This document shows, piece by piece, positions 45,850-61,259 of a stretch of 64,000 nucleotides of DNA. The DNA lies in assembly GCF_030463535.1 (NCBI RefSeq), contig NC_132893.1:19328027-19392026 (forward strand), in the 5' to 3' direction. Each line of letters begins with the position of its first letter. The first letter of the stretch is position 1. This stretch comes from Salminus brasiliensis (Eukaryota > Chordata > Actinopteri > Characiformes > Bryconidae). The position numbers were made by a program, and so were the translations under genes. The notes under the pieces were generated by a model. That model saw only the letters and a program-made list of their open reading frames with translations. It ran no database searches and was not told the origin of the DNA.

Positions 45850-47480
45850 AATGACTGGGAAAACTGGATATATATTTTTGTTGAGCAGCAGCGAAATAGT
45901 AACGTTACCCTAACGTCCCTCATGGTAATATCCGTGAATGAATTGAAGTAGTTACAATGACTCTGGGAAGTAAGTTAGCCGTGATGAGATGTGACCGATA
46001 GCATCACATTTGTTTTAACTGCCTGCTGCAGAAGCTTACTTTGAATTTAGGATGCAAATACCGTGGCTCATATGTATCTTTCTACGGAACTTTAAACTTA
46101 AAGGCCAATGTTTTTGCTTAATTCAGCGTTCCGCATACAGCTCTGCTCACGAAGGTAGAGTAAACGAACACAGGATGATGCACAGTCTCTAGGGGAGCAT
46201 CGTAGGCCTTTATGCTTGTGGTGTATGGGGAGGGGTGGCTTTAAGATTTGCTTATAGACGCTAACGCTGGGAATATGCAGCATCACACTGCTCTTATGAT
46301 TGCAATACCCAAAGAGCTTTAGCAGGAAAGTGGATTAGAGGCTCCCCTGCTTTGTGTACACTCTTGCTCTCGCTCTCTTGCCCTCCCCTCTTACTTAAGG
46401 AATGTCTTTATGTAGCAGTAATTGTAACATCTTCCATGAGACTGCCAGTTCTCTGCTGATCTGCTGTGATGATGCTCCAGGCTACTAGGAGACAGAGGAG
46501 AGTGAGTAAGAGAGGGGAGGGATGAGGGGCAGGCAGCCATCTGGGCTCTGCTGCACTGGATGCAGTCTCCATGGCAACATGGCTTGCTCGCACAATCAAA
46601 TCCAGGCCTTAAACCTGAGCCCCGCCTCCCTCGACCGTCTGCACACAAGCTTTATTTTCACTGGCCGAGCCTTACCTTATTCCCTGCCCCGCTGCGGCCC
46701 CACCCCCAAACCCAGACCCAAGCTCAACCTAAACCAAACCCAGGCTACACCCTTATTCCTGCTAAGAACCGGGCTGTGTATGTACGTGTGTGGGGGGCGG
46801 GCAGCCTGTGGCCTACAAGCTGTGTGGAGCAAATGCACCAGTCTTTCCATTCTGCTAGATAGCGGGGATATTTTTAGCCTGTCTTGAAAGCCTGGTGTGT
46901 TTAAAATGACCCTCCGCCAGGCTGCTGCTTGTATACTCGCAGGCTGACTCTGTTTACTCTCATATCTGTGCAGACCCTAGATCTCCATCCATCTTTTACT
47001 ATTACATATCACTGTCCGACCCTTCATCTTCTGATCCTTCTATCCCGCTGTCTCTATTCCCCCCCCCCCATGAATCTATTCCACTGATCTATTTCAGCCT
47101 TGCATCCTAATAAGGTAACCCATAAAACACGCACGCACACTCTCACTCTCTCACTCTCTCTCTTCTCAGCCCTGCTAGAAACAAAAGCCTCTTTCACAAT
47201 GTGCCTCACATGATCAGTGTAGATGCCATCAGCCTTCATCGTACAAGGGGCGCCATTGATTTTTCAGCTTTTGCAAATGCATGTCTCTCACGCTCTTTCT
47301 CTCCCTAATCTCCACTGTAACTGCTAATTATCTACATGGCCTCAAACAAGATAGGGAAGAAGTGTCCAGCCTTGTCCAGGCAGTGTGACCCCCCGCCCCC
47401 CCCCCCCTTCCCTCATCCTTTTCCTTATATTTGATATTTGATGAAAGTGCTTGTGTTTAGTTTGCAGACCAATGAGAGAA
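45850..47480. other. Intergenic, GC-richer toward the right
   Basis: No coding exon is recognised. The 46.6-46.8 kb part is C-rich (CCCAAACCCAGACCC-like) and open in several frames for that reason. Confidence 0.55.
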
Positions 47481-47558
47481 GGGGAGCATGAGAGGAAGAC
47501 ACAGAGAGAAAGTGAGACAGGGCTCATCTTCCAGTGGTCAATTACTGCACTGTAGAGG

Positions 47559-47595
<37 letters not shown>

Positions 47596-48018
47596 CGCAC
47601 ACTCTTACTCCTTCATGGTCTGTCATTGGCTGTCATTGCCCCCTCCTCTCCTCCTCCGAGCCAATATGCTCCCACCATCTCCACTCACCCTCCCTTTGTG
47701 CCCCCCTGTCACATGCGCCCGCTCGCTCTCCCTCTCTGCCTCCCTCTCGCGTGCTCACGCCCTGCTGCTTGCTTGCTTGCTTGCCTCTGTGCTCCTCTGC
47801 CGTCTTCCTCTTCTCGCTCCTTTTCCTCTTCCCGTTTGGGTTTTTGCTTTTTGCCGTTCCGCTCAATTGAGCCCTGTGCGGGATGTGGATCTGTAAGGAT
47901 GGGAGGATTCCTCTCTGCAGGACCGCACTGATGCTGCACTGAGCCTCTTCTCCCCCCCACCACCCCTTCCCTTCTCCTTCCCTCCCTCACCCTCTTCTCT
48001 CGTTCTGCGAAAGCTCAC
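47480..48018 (+). promoter_or_regulatory. Pyrimidine-rich promoter/first-exon candidate
   Basis: A CT-rich segment (including (CT)n at 47562-47593) with GC-richer surroundings ends CTCAC followed by a consensus donor GTGAGT at 48019. It has E-box-like CACGTG at the junction. Long frames here are low-complexity. It may be an alternative first exon of a downstream gene. Confidence 0.35.
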
Positions 48019-49117
48019 GTGAGTACTGCGCTGGGGAGCTCCCCCACTTTCCTTCTTTTGCCTCTTGTATTGTCACTATGGTATTAGTAGCCATTGGAAT
48101 ATGTCTTCAGTGTCCGTCTATCTCTCTATCTTTTTGCGCCTCTCGCTCCCAAATCTGCTGCTTTCCATCTTTGCATGGGTGCAGTGTATTGGGTAGATAT
48201 GAATAATTAACTGCTGTGTCTGTCTGGCCTTAGAATCAGCACTGATTCACTGGCACAGACAAAACACACACACAAGCATTACCAGCATCCGTTGACCACC
48301 CTGCCTCTCCCTTCTTATGTAAATCGACTCAGAGAGCAAAGGTAGAGCAGTTGGCGGTGTGTGTGAGGTGCAGTATTATCCCTCCCAGTCTCCACCTGTA
48401 AACAGTGTTCTCTTCTGTCCACCGCTCTGATCACATATTTACAGGGTGTGTGAAAGCCTGTGGACGCTGCCGTGTCGTGTCACTGCTACCAGCTGTTTAC
48501 TGTGTTCCGTCTGAGGCCGCCTGGTTAGACACTATCTAAATTTAGACCCCTTACAACCCTGTTATCAATGAATGTCCAATAATAGTTCGCGCTACAATAC
48601 GAATGTATCCCAAACTCATGCAGTACAGCTATCCTGCTATCAATCAAGTACGATACTGGAGACCAATTGGTTGTAATAGAATGAATGTAGTAGATGGTTT
48701 TAAGCCTGGGACAGCAGAGTTTCTATAGAGCAGTTTAAAAATAGCATGTGTGTGTGTGTGTGTGTGTGTTGATCTCCTTCAGGCTGCATTTTGCATCATA
48801 TTGTCTTTCTACCCAATTGGAGTGATGCACAAATCTGTGTGTGTGTGAGTGAATCAGCAATGGTTGGTGAGAGTCAGCGCACGGCACTGGCGTCCTCCTG
48901 GCTTCTGTTCAAGAATAGAATCGGATACTCAGTTTGACATATGCACAGTGGCATCTGTGAACTTTCGGGAAAAAGCCCACACACTCACATTGAGCTTTTT
49001 TTTTTTTTTTTTTGGTTGGCCTTCCGGTTATTCAAGGGTGGAGTGGGATCGTTCTTGGCAGTTTTAGCTTTGTAAGCTCGCACTGTGGACACATTCCACT
49101 CCATTTCTGCTCAGCCC

Positions 49118-49290
49118 AGCGTTTCTTAACCCTGGTCTAGGAGAGGCACCCTGCCCTGCACATTTATTGCTTTCCCCTCTCCCAACACACCTGATTGAAC
49201 TAATTAGTTAATTAACAAGTCCTTATAGAGTTGCAGTGGGTGTGTTAAAGCAGGGAAAGCTCTAAAATGTGCAGGGCAAGGGGGCTCTGG
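49118..49290. mobile_element. MITE with inverted GGGCAGG-type ends
   Basis: CCTTGCCCTGCACATTT-like words occur at both ends in opposite orientation (CCTGCCCTGCACATTTATTG left; AAAATGTGCAGGGCAAGGGG right), about 170 bp. Its middle words (CACACCTGATTGAACTAATT) match the copy at 58709-58855. Confidence 0.7.
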
Positions 49291-49299
49291 GACACTGGG

Positions 49300-52200
49300 T
49301 CAAACCGACGCATAAAAGCACTCCCAAAAAAACGTTTTGGGCCCCTGTGAAAATTTACTTAAGGATCCTCATCCTGGCAGTAAGTGTTTATTTGCTCAGT
49401 AAAAGTAACTGGAATTGGAAGTCCGTGCCCCGGCTAGAGGCGTCTAGGAGTAATCTGGAACCAAGCATCGTTCTTCAAACTAGCTCTCAAGAAAACTGCT
49501 GCTTTCTGCAAAATGAGAATTTCTTGTTACTGTATTTTTCTTGTTGGATGAAAACTCCTTATCTACAGCCACATCACTCTGATTGCAAAGGGAACTGGCT
49601 TGGAATAAGGGGAAACTGTGTGTGGAAACTTTCCTAGCAAATGGACGGTGTTGAGGCTCAAGTCTGACATAGTGAATTAATGGGGAGTAACCCAGTCTGT
49701 TCTTAGTGGGTAAAGTTCAAGACTTTCAATTGATTGGGGTTGGGAATACAGTATTTGAAGGGGGAGGAGTCTTTCTTTCTGCTGATATTCTGGCTGCAGG
49801 TTAGAACAGGCTGGTAATTTCACTGCTCACATATGCTTGCTGGATATTAGTGGCCTAGCATTTACCTGTGAGAATCCGTAGGGAATGCAAGATGACATTT
49901 GGGTGATCTTGGTGTCTGCAGATAATGGCTTGCAGGAAAATAAATCCGTGTCGGACTGATGTATGAAATATTTTGCAATACATGTCAAAACTGAACATGT
50001 ATGTTAGTAATGTAGAAGTATTAGCAGGATAGAAGACCAATATTCCCATATTGGTGCATATCTAAAAATCATAGTGTTGAGGCGATCAGCCGATATATTA
50101 AGGTCAAAAGTCTTGATGAATCACTAATTGTGAGTGGTTTATTTAGTACTATAATGAATAGAAATTTCACTGTGGTGGTACCATCAAGGGTACGCATCCG
50201 GTACCTTTAGTTAGGGTAGATACTTGTACATTTGTACTATATTGTATAGTGTTTTTCTCTAATTGACTTGACCACATCTTGCTTGACTCTTGAACTTATT
50301 GGTCCAATATTTTCAAATCGCAACTGTGCTGGACTGAAGTGGAGGACCCTTGCTGTGGAGGTCTGACCATGTACCATGTAGCTGTTGGCTGAGAGATGTG
50401 GACCCAACAAAAATAAGAGGAGCAAGAAGGTGGGAATTGGAATCTCAAGCTGTTACAGTCATAACACCAGCCGGAGAAGACCTGAGGGCTGACTGTGTGA
50501 ATCTCGCTTCACCTTGACCAGTTAACACTTACAAAAAACAGCCAGACTAATGGGTATCCATGGGTGTGTTTGTGTGGGTCTGTTCTCTGTGGCTGCACTG
50601 ATGGATGGCAATTCAAAGGCAAAGGCAATTTGCCGGTCACTGAGACATTCTTTACACTTCTCTCCTGACTGGGACGTGTTAGCAGGGGCTTTTCAACACA
50701 TTGAAATGTGAGCAGTTGCGTCTCCATGCTGGATTTGACTTGTCTGTAGGTTTATAGTTTGGAACTGCGGACAGTCAGCTTCAGCCCCCTTCTTCCCAAT
50801 GGTTCCACCACTGACTAGATAAGATTTTGAGAGGTGGCCCAGTCTCAGCATGTCCGTGACTATGACACTATGGCGGCGGCAGTGTGTTGGTGTCTCGGCT
50901 GCTGTATTGGGTGCTACCCCTGGGATTTTAATACACGGTGTTCACACATTGACCTTAACATTGACATTAAGATGCACTTGCACAGTCTTGGAAAAAGGCA
51001 ATGTACAGGCAGGCTCAAACAATATACATCCTGGTCCTCGAGATGCAGGAAGGCTATGTATTTATTTAATACTGTTATAAACAATGTGTTTTTTAATTGA
51101 AAAATGTTTTGGACGGAGTAAGAACTAAAGATACCGGAGACGCATGCTTGAGGGTACCACCCCAGTGACCGTTTGGTACCTTGTTTGCACCTTGCACCTG
51201 TTCTGCATTGAGTGACCAAAGCTCATCTTCATCAGTGCACGTTTTCTTGTTAGTAATCATCTAGCCCTTCAACAGGGCCACTGTTGTCTGGTTTTGTTCT
51301 GGGTACAGGAAAGTGGGGACAGTGAAGTGTCTAAAATACTCAGCAGTGCCATTACCATGTTGAGTCACTGCTGTGCTTTGTCTGGTCGGCGACGGCTCTA
51401 TAATGGGATGAATGATGTAGATGGTGCTAATAAATTGTGCAGCAGCAGATGAGCTACAGTGAGCAACTGTAAATGTGCAGCTATGTGTATCTGTGTGATG
51501 GGTGTAGCTGGTAAAATAACCAGGGAGTGTAGTGTACTGGCAGTATGCCCATGACCTGTCGGTGTGACACCATCATAAGCCTTTAAGACAACACACACAC
51601 TTGCTGGAAACAGCCTTTGTAGTTGTTTATGTATGTTAATGTGAGTTGTAGGAGATGTAGCCTTAAGAATGCTGCCTTTTCGTTAAGTGTGACTAAAGAA
51701 AGTCACTAATGCTCCGTTACAACTGCCTGGGAGCCTGAGTAGGAAAGTAGTTCATAGCAGGGATCCGCCTGGGGTAGTTCAGTACAGTTCAGCCTGTAGA
51801 TGTTGGCAGCCACACCTCCACCCTTCCCGACATTCACAGTGTGATTGACAGATAGGAGAAGGTGAATGCCTGAACCTGCTTAAGCTGCAGACTGCAGGGA
51901 AGCGATTCTGTGTGTGCTGTTATCACCTGCGGATTCTTTTGGGGATTTAGTGGGACTACAGTGGCAGGGTGTGGCTGATGTAGCTTCTTCAGGCTTTGGG
52001 ATGGGATAGTTAAGGGATAAAACTCTTCAGAGACTGGTAGGTTAAATGACAGGGATGGCGCACACAGGTGAAAGGTGGTCCTTTTTCAGCTGTACGCCTA
52101 ATGTCATGCGTGACAGCTCAAGATCTTGCTTCATCATGCTTCATTCTCCTTGGTGGTACACAGTTTTAACCCATGCAGTGCAGTTCTGTTTTAGCGACGT

Positions 52201-52490
52201 TCTAGTCCTTCATCAGTGGCAGCTTTATCCACAATTTCATCCCCAAATTGTATCCCCCAGTTTCTACCCACTAGCTTGGACTCCTCATTGGTTGGCTGAA
52301 CACCCTTTTAGGGGGACACTGCTTACATGGCGTTCTGGGACTCCTTGCCATAATTGGCTACAACTACGATGATCTCCTGATTATGGGGCCAATGCTTATC
52401 CAGGAAGGCTTCTTGTGAGTGAAGCAGCCGTCTATTTCTCAATTGACAGTAACAGTGGTCATTCCATACTAAAAAGGGTATTTTCATTGA
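49300..52490. other. Intergenic, no gene recognised
   Basis: Several open frames of 60-120 residues lack similarity I know of. No named repeat family is obvious apart from short TG and CA runs. Confidence 0.55.
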
Positions 52491-52670
52491 TGGACCTTAA
52501 GGATCTGCTGCTCACGTCTTATGGCCAGACACCACAGGACTCCTTTAGAAATCTTGTGAAGTCCATGATTCAAATGGTCAGATCTGCTGTGGGGGCCCAA
52601 GGAGGCCTTCTCAGTTTAAAACAATTGGTGCTAATGTTATGGCGATCTGTGTACGATGGAGCAGTGTGGA
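52490..52670 (+). mobile_element. Tc1-like transposon 3' remnant
   Basis: GACCTTAAGGATCTGCTGCT, then CACGTCTTATGGCCAGACACC, then TTGGTGCTAATGTTATGGCG match the end of the Tc1-like family seen at 4.1-4.4 kb. It is truncated on the left. Confidence 0.75.
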
Positions 52671-52692
52671 CGCTATTCCTTCTCGGCCTTAG

Positions 52693-55020
<2,328 letters not shown>

Positions 55021-55024
55021 CTTT

Positions 55025-55250
55025 CCTCCAACAGTTAAACATGGTGTTGGTAGTGTGACGGGCTGGGGCTGCTTTGCTTCTGAAGGACTCGGACAATTTG
55101 TCGTAATTGATGGAGCCATGAAGTCTGCTTGAATCCTCTGTCCGAAAATCCTGAAAGTGAATGTCCACCTGTCAGTATGTCACCTAAAGCACAAGTGCAG
55201 CTGGGTTAGGCAGCAGGACAATGACCTGAAGCAAGCCCACCTTTTTCCAC
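55025..55250 (+). pseudogene. Tc1-type transposase fragment
   Basis: The frame gives VKHGVGSVTGWGCFASEG, then a broken segment and CSWVRQQDNDLKQAH, the family motif QQDNDPKHT in decayed form. Stops occur within about 70 codons. The rest of the element is missing or too diverged. Confidence 0.8.
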
Positions 55251-55774
55251 AGTACTGTAGATACTGGTGATGGTGCAGATGAGCTGAGATCAGTTGTGAC
55301 CGTATTCCTTCTGATGAGATCAATTCTATATTCATGGGGTATTAATGATGGGCAAGTTATTATAACCCCAAAAGGTTGCTTGGCAACCATACCAACTGTT
55401 GACAAACTAGTGTTTTTGCTATTATTATTATTATTATTATTATTATACTGTTTATTAACCTGGTGTACTCTTGTACGTTTTGTTGACGTTTAAATAAAAA
55501 TACTAAATAAATCATATAAATGGGATGTTTATTTGACTATTTGGACGCAGCGCAGTGGTCGTGTCTTGCAACTTTCATGGGGTTCAAAAGGGAAGGGCCT
55601 TAGAGTTGATGTATGTTTTTGTTTGTTTTGTTTTGTTTTGTTTTTTTTGCCTGTGGTGGGGTGGTGTACTCCCCTCCCCTCACACACACACAGTTATTTA
55701 AAGGATCAGATTATTTCTGGCCCATCTCGTTTACCCTGCAACACGCCACATTTCCTCCAGGAATATTCTCACAG

Positions 55775-55846
55775 TAGAGAGAACGAGAGAGAGAGAGAAC
55801 GAGAGAGAGAGAGAACGAGAGAGAGAGAGAGAACGAGAGAGGAGAG
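55775..55846. repeat. (GA)n with AACGAGAGAG interruptions
   Basis: GAGA tracts are interrupted at about 16-22-bp intervals by AACGAGAG, a compound purine-rich array on the + strand. Confidence 0.9.
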
Positions 55847-57359
55847 ACACGCGGCTATGCCACGCTCTGCATGGCCCACTGTCAGGACCAAGCCCAATTA
55901 GAAGCTCGGGGTGCACACACACATGCATACGCACAGCTCGTGTCTTATGCATCAGGGTCAGGCCACGTGTGCTCAGCCTCTCCGCAGGCAGCTCGAGCAG
56001 AGTCGGCACTGATGACTTATACCCGGATGCCAAGAAGCAATGACCAGTGTCATTACTCGGTATACATGTGCTTGAGGAACCTCTTAAGGTGCTTTGAGGA
56101 AGCTTCAAGGAACCTTTTCATCTTAAAGTTTTTTGTTTTGTTTTTTTCTTAAAGGTTCCTTCACAGTTTCAATGTGAAGAACCTTCAAACGTCCCTCATG
56201 GAACTCATGATTTTATATATGACCCAGCTCATATATGAGAAGCCACTGACAAACGGTAGAAGTCAGAAATGATGATCAGGTGAACGATCAGTTGTCTTAG
56301 GCACTATTACTTGGTAATTGTTTGGTTTAAAAAAACAAAACAAAAAAAGTATGTTCTTGGATGTGTGCGTGTTTCGTTTTGAAATTAAGATGCTAGGCTA
56401 ATGTAGCTAACAAACACTGAACTGACAAACACTGACTGTCACCAATCTCATCTCTGTAAATACCTGCCCAAAACAACCTGCTGAAAGCACAGCCAGAGCT
56501 TAATTTGTTTGGTGTAGACCTCGATGTGGATCAAAACGTGACTGTTATATACTATATATCGGTCTATACATTTTGACCTACTTTGATCTATAAAAATAAA
56601 CTCCAGTTTGAAAGAACTTGATCCACTTTTACTCACAGCACAGCATGTGGGATTATTCCACACACGGTGGTCCAACTTTTTTTATTTTTATAATATATTT
56701 AAACAAGGTATATCTGTGCCAATAATAATTGCTTGTGGTCATTTTTAAAACACCTGTGTTAATATTAAAGATTTAGTATGTATGTATGTATGCATGCGTG
56801 ACCGCCTAAATCCAGTGTTTGTTAGCAACGTTAGCCCATCGTCTCCCATTCTAAACTGAAGAAGTACACGTCAGTGATGAATCACATCAGTTTAATTTTC
56901 CACTGAACCCTTCCTTTAAACACTGCATTTTGTCATTTGCAGAGGTGAGTATTAACTCCGTGCCAGTTCACGTTTCAGTTGTATGCAAACATTAACACAC
57001 CCCTGCTCAAATGATGGGAACATAGTTTTATTGACGACAAAACAGACTAATTTCTCTAGCGAAAATATGGCTTTTTTGCACTTTTTATGCAATATGACCT
57101 GTATGTGAGCCATGTTATAGTAGTGTAAAAACATCCATCTCTCAAAGACCCACTGAACAATCAAACCCCTCCCAGTACATCCGTAACACCGGTTTATAAC
57201 TGCAGCGCACATTATTTCAATCCACACTGTGATCTGATTGCAGTCTGGCTAACTGGAGACGCATGTGGCTTAAAAAAAAGTTTTATCAGGATCCAATCCG
57301 GATACTAGTCTATACATATTAATGGATTTTTTGAATAATGTATTTAAAGATAAATATAC

Positions 57360-57640
57360 ATTTATTAGGAACACTTCTTACAATGGGTAGGGCCTCCTTT
57401 TGCTCTCAACACTGCTTAAATTCTCATGGCATGGATTCCACAAGAGGTTTGAAGCGTTCCTTTGATGTTCTGGTCCACGTTGGCATGATGGCATTACCCA
57501 ATTCCTTACAATGTTCTCCAATTCTTCAGCTTTTCAGCACTTGTCTGGTCAAAAACTGTAAAACTAAAGAATCTGTCAAATCAGTGTTTAGGCAAAACAT
57601 GCTCTTCACACCATGACACTTTAAAGAAGATGGTGCTAAG
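57360..57640 (-). mobile_element. Decayed Tc1-like terminal fragment, copy A
   Basis: TTATTAGGAACACTTCTTACA, then CATGGCATGGATTCCACAAG and AATTCCTTACAATGTTCTCC, match the transposase C-terminal part on the minus strand (LVESMPR). Homology with copy B (58478-58700) stops after TTCTTCAG at 57529. Confidence 0.75.
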
Positions 57641-57690
57641 TACTAGCCAGTAAATAAACAGTGGTTTCTGCAAATGAATTGGCTTTAGCT

Positions 57691-57715
57691 CTAACCGCTG
57701 AGCCACCACTGCCCC
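57691..57715 (-). mobile_element. SINE head fragment
   Basis: CTAACCGCTGAGCCACCACT, then GCCCC, is the reverse complement of the SINE A-box region. Only the first 25 bp remain. Confidence 0.6.
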
Positions 57716-58477
57716 ACTCATTATAAATCTTTAAGGTTTATCACTTAAAGATTTATACTGGATTAAAATCTGAGTTTGTTGGTTCAAATGGCAAATAATA
57801 AAAACAAAAAGTTATCAGGTTTGTTTGATTAGTGTTTGATCCCTAATTAATTTTCCGTGCTAAAAAGAACCGCAAAAAGCCATTTCTGCCAAGCATACCA
57901 CCAAGGTCAAAGTCCACCTACTTCAGGCCTCTCGCTCTCTTTCTTCGCCCCTCCTCCCTCTTATGCCTTATGCCTTGTGGCGTCCTGGGACTGTGCTCCT
58001 TTTGAGTCATTCTTCCCTTGCCATCATGACAGTGTTACGTAAAAGCAGAGGCCTTTGGGCTGTGTGAGAGGAAAGAGGAAAGGACTTGTGGCTTAATTAC
58101 ACTTGATTTTCGAATTGACCTAATGGGATTTCATAAACTGATGTCCTGCGCAATGACCAAGCCTCTGGAGATGTGGAATAATGAATGTTTATACATTTGA
58201 CCGTAATACGAGTCCTGGAGGCGAACTCCGTGGACGAAGGCTCACACTGATTCAAAAGGAGGAACGTACGATTAAGCTCTTCCTGCAAATGCAGGTTTGT
58301 CTTGGTTGGAGAGACCAGTCCAACAGTTTGAACGTCTAGCTTTTCAGAACATTCTTAATAAAGATGAGCTTGTGTTTCTTTGGCGGGTTACAATACCATA
58401 ACACATTACATGGGTATTCATTTTTTTTTTTAGAAACCACTGTGTATTTAATGATAAATGTGAACGTACATTCACAT

Positions 58478-58705
58478 TAGGAACACTACTTACAATGGGT
58501 AGAGCCTCCTTTTCTCTCAACACAGTTTAAGTTCTCATGGCATGGATTCCACAAGAGGTTGGACGGGTTCCTTTTGAGGTTCTGGTCCATGTTTGCATGA
58601 CTGCATCACCCAATTCCTTACGATTTTCTCCAGTTCTTCAGATCCAATTCTGTCTACTGCAGCCTCAGCTTTGTGTTCTTGGCTGACGACAGTGAAACAC
58701 GACCT
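58478..58705 (-). mobile_element. Decayed Tc1-like element with internal deletion, copy B
   Basis: The first 160 bp are nearly the same as copy A. After TTCTTCAG (ends 58641) it jumps to CTGCAGCCTCAGCTTTGTGT, a more internal part of the same transposase. Frame broken. Confidence 0.75.
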
Positions 58706-58708
58706 GGT

Positions 58709-58855
58709 GTTTCTCAGCCCTGGTCCTGGAGGCGCCCTACCCAGCACATTTTACTGCCTTCCCTGCTTCAAACACGCCTGATTCAACTAACCTAGCTCAA
58801 TGAACAAATTTGCAGGGGGTGTGTTAAAGCAGGTCCAGGGTTGAGAAACACTGTT
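58709..58855. mobile_element. MITE with GTGTTTCTCAGCCCTGG ends
   Basis: The left end GTGTTTCTCAGCCCTGGTCC and right end CAGGGTTGAGAAACACTG are inverted copies. The middle CACGCCTGATTCAACTAACC matches 49118-49290. Confidence 0.8.
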
Positions 58856-58859
58856 CCAG

Positions 58860-60650
58860 GCTACAGTCAATGATTCCCATTACTGAAGAACATTAAATGC
58901 CATTGCTTTAGTAATCATTTGAACAGTGTTCCAGCAGAGCGGGATCCATTAGTACATGTCCTGATGTATCCTCAGATCAGTCCTGGTCTACTACACTCCT
59001 CTAATCATACTAAAAGTCCATTTCTGGGAGGATTATGCAATCCGTCTGTGATGAAGCTGTCTGCAGACGTGTCTGATGGCGTGTGGAGGCTGGGGGTCAG
59101 TGGCGTTAGTGGAAGGTGTGGGCGTTAATCTGGAAGCTGGACGCTTCTGCATAAAGCAATGCAGTCAATCCTTCAGTTTAAGCCGGTGATTGATGTTCAC
59201 TGCCTAATCTGTTCCAGCTCTGTCAGAACGTTTAATATTTTATCCCCCTAGCAGTGGCTTTTTAGATATATATATTTTTAACTGTGGCCGGAAGAGGGGG
59301 ACGTGAACGTGAGTTTTTATTTGCTATAATGAACGAATGTGGGTTTTTTTTACGCTCCGTAATCCCTGACTCTTTGGACCGGGCGTTAGTTTGATGCTGG
59401 AAAGCAGACACTGCGTGGATTCTAATCCTCGGATCCAAGGCCGCCCCACCTAAAAGTTGTTCCCAATGACCTCATGCATTATGCAACTTTTCATCGGCTG
59501 AAATTTGGTTTTCAAACAGAGTGTGTGTTTGCTGGCTGCGCTATCAGGACGGGCCTGCCTCTCGAGCTCAGCCAGGATTAAAAATGGACCTTGACATTAA
59601 TGGTAAACATTTTGCATTTGCATTTCATTTTCATGCCTGTTAGGGAAGGGTGGTAAGACTTGCCATCAAAAAGCCCAAATCATGGAAAGTCCATACAGTC
59701 TGTTTATGGAAACTTGGCTACGAAAACGTTTTTTGTGATGTCATGAACCCAAACACGCTTACAGTAATATTACAGTACATCGGCCTGTTCAGCCTGCAGC
59801 TGTTTAGCCCCTCACTTTCACATTGCTGAGGTGGCCATCTTTTGTTTACTTCGTCTAGAGCCTCTACAGCGCTACAGTGGATCCATAGAACAATAGACAT
59901 AGTATAGGTCCTCTTCTTTGGATATGGCGCCCCACAGTACTCCGATCTTTTGGTGTTGCGTTGGAAAGCTGGTTAGCGATGCTCTGATTAGCCATAAGTA
60001 ACGCCAAATAGCCGGTTGGATTGTAGGGCTAGCATAGCTAACTACTTTATGATCAGTGTCCACAGCAATAGCCGCTCCTTCAGTCTGCATTAATGTTAAA
60101 TACAATATGACCGTCAATCATTTAATACAGAATGACTGGAAATTAACTATGTCAAAGGCAGAAGAAGCAAACTCTTGACGGTTTGAAAGTGGGTGTGGTG
60201 GAATAAGGTGGATAAGGAGGTTACGAGATACTCCTAACCTGACCTACATGGACAAAGCTTCTCATGATGCTTTCACGTGGGGTTTCATCTTCATCAGCGA
60301 CAAGAGATTCCAGTGGCTGACTCCTGATTTGATCTTATTTCAATACCACATATGAAAGTGACTGAATATGAAAATGTCAGATTCAGTGTGGGGTTCCCCC
60401 CCCCCTTTACACTGCCACAGAGAACACGTCTGTCACATATGATGAAAAAAAAAAAGGAATTTGGTCTACTTTGACTTACTGTGTGAACGCAGCCTTACCT
60501 ACATCAGTTTTTAAGGCACAGTAACGAAAACAGCCTGTTGAGTTCTAAGCAATAAAGACAGATTAGAAACTTGCCATGTAAAATAAAATATGATCGATTT
60601 TGGTACATAAACCCACACAGACGTTCCCAGCAGGGGAAACGCTAAAAATC
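58860..60650. other. Intergenic, no gene recognised
   Basis: Short open frames only, with no recognised protein. Short C run near 60398 and A run near 60445. Confidence 0.6.
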
Positions 60651-60659
60651 GAAATGTAG

Positions 60660-60935
60660 GTGCAGCCGGGCTACTGATGACAGGGTTGTGGGTTCAATAC
60701 CCACTGTTGGGCTCTTAAACAAGGCCCTTCATCCTTTTTGCTCACTGGGTGCTGGAGTTGGCTGCCCACCGGTCCTGGTGGGTGTGGGTGTGCGCATGTG
60801 CATGCTCACTGCCCCTAGTTCACTAGTAAGTGTGTTCACCACCATGGATGGGTCAAATGCAGAGGATACATTTTGCTGTACATTGTACAGTGACAAATAC
60901 TTGCACCTTTACCGTACCTTTACCTTGTGTAGCCC
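60660..60935 (+). mobile_element. tRNA-derived SINE, 5'-truncated
   Basis: It starts within the tRNA-like head (GGGCTACTGATGACAGGGTTG, minus the A box) and keeps the B-box region GGGTTCAATACCC, the body (CTGGAGTTGGCTGCCCACCG) and the tail with GACAAATACTTGCACCTTTA. Confidence 0.85.
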
Positions 60936-61259
60936 AGAACTAGGCTTAAACCTCGTCTGGGATACCCACCCTTATGGGAAAATCCTTCTCTCAAAACTCT
61001 GTGTAAGGCAGCCTATTCATAATCATTTAATATCATACAATAACATTGTGTGATGTAGCTTTAACACATCAGATGTTTAATGTCTATTATTGGTGTTGTG
61101 AATCCTGTGTTTCGGTACATCGTTACAAACCTGTAAGAGATGTGGTGAGAGACCATGCAGAATTTCGCTTTCCCATCCATTCATGGGGTGGGGGCGCCCC
61201 TTTTGAACTCCCATCCCCACCCTGTTCTTGTCAGCAGGAATTGCTGGCCTGTGAGGCAA

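Noticed and set aside
47488..47990. Leu/Ser/Pro-rich frames (147 and 120 residues)
   Set aside because: Pyrimidine-rich low-complexity DNA; no conserved motif, and a splice donor follows, which suits an untranslated exon better.
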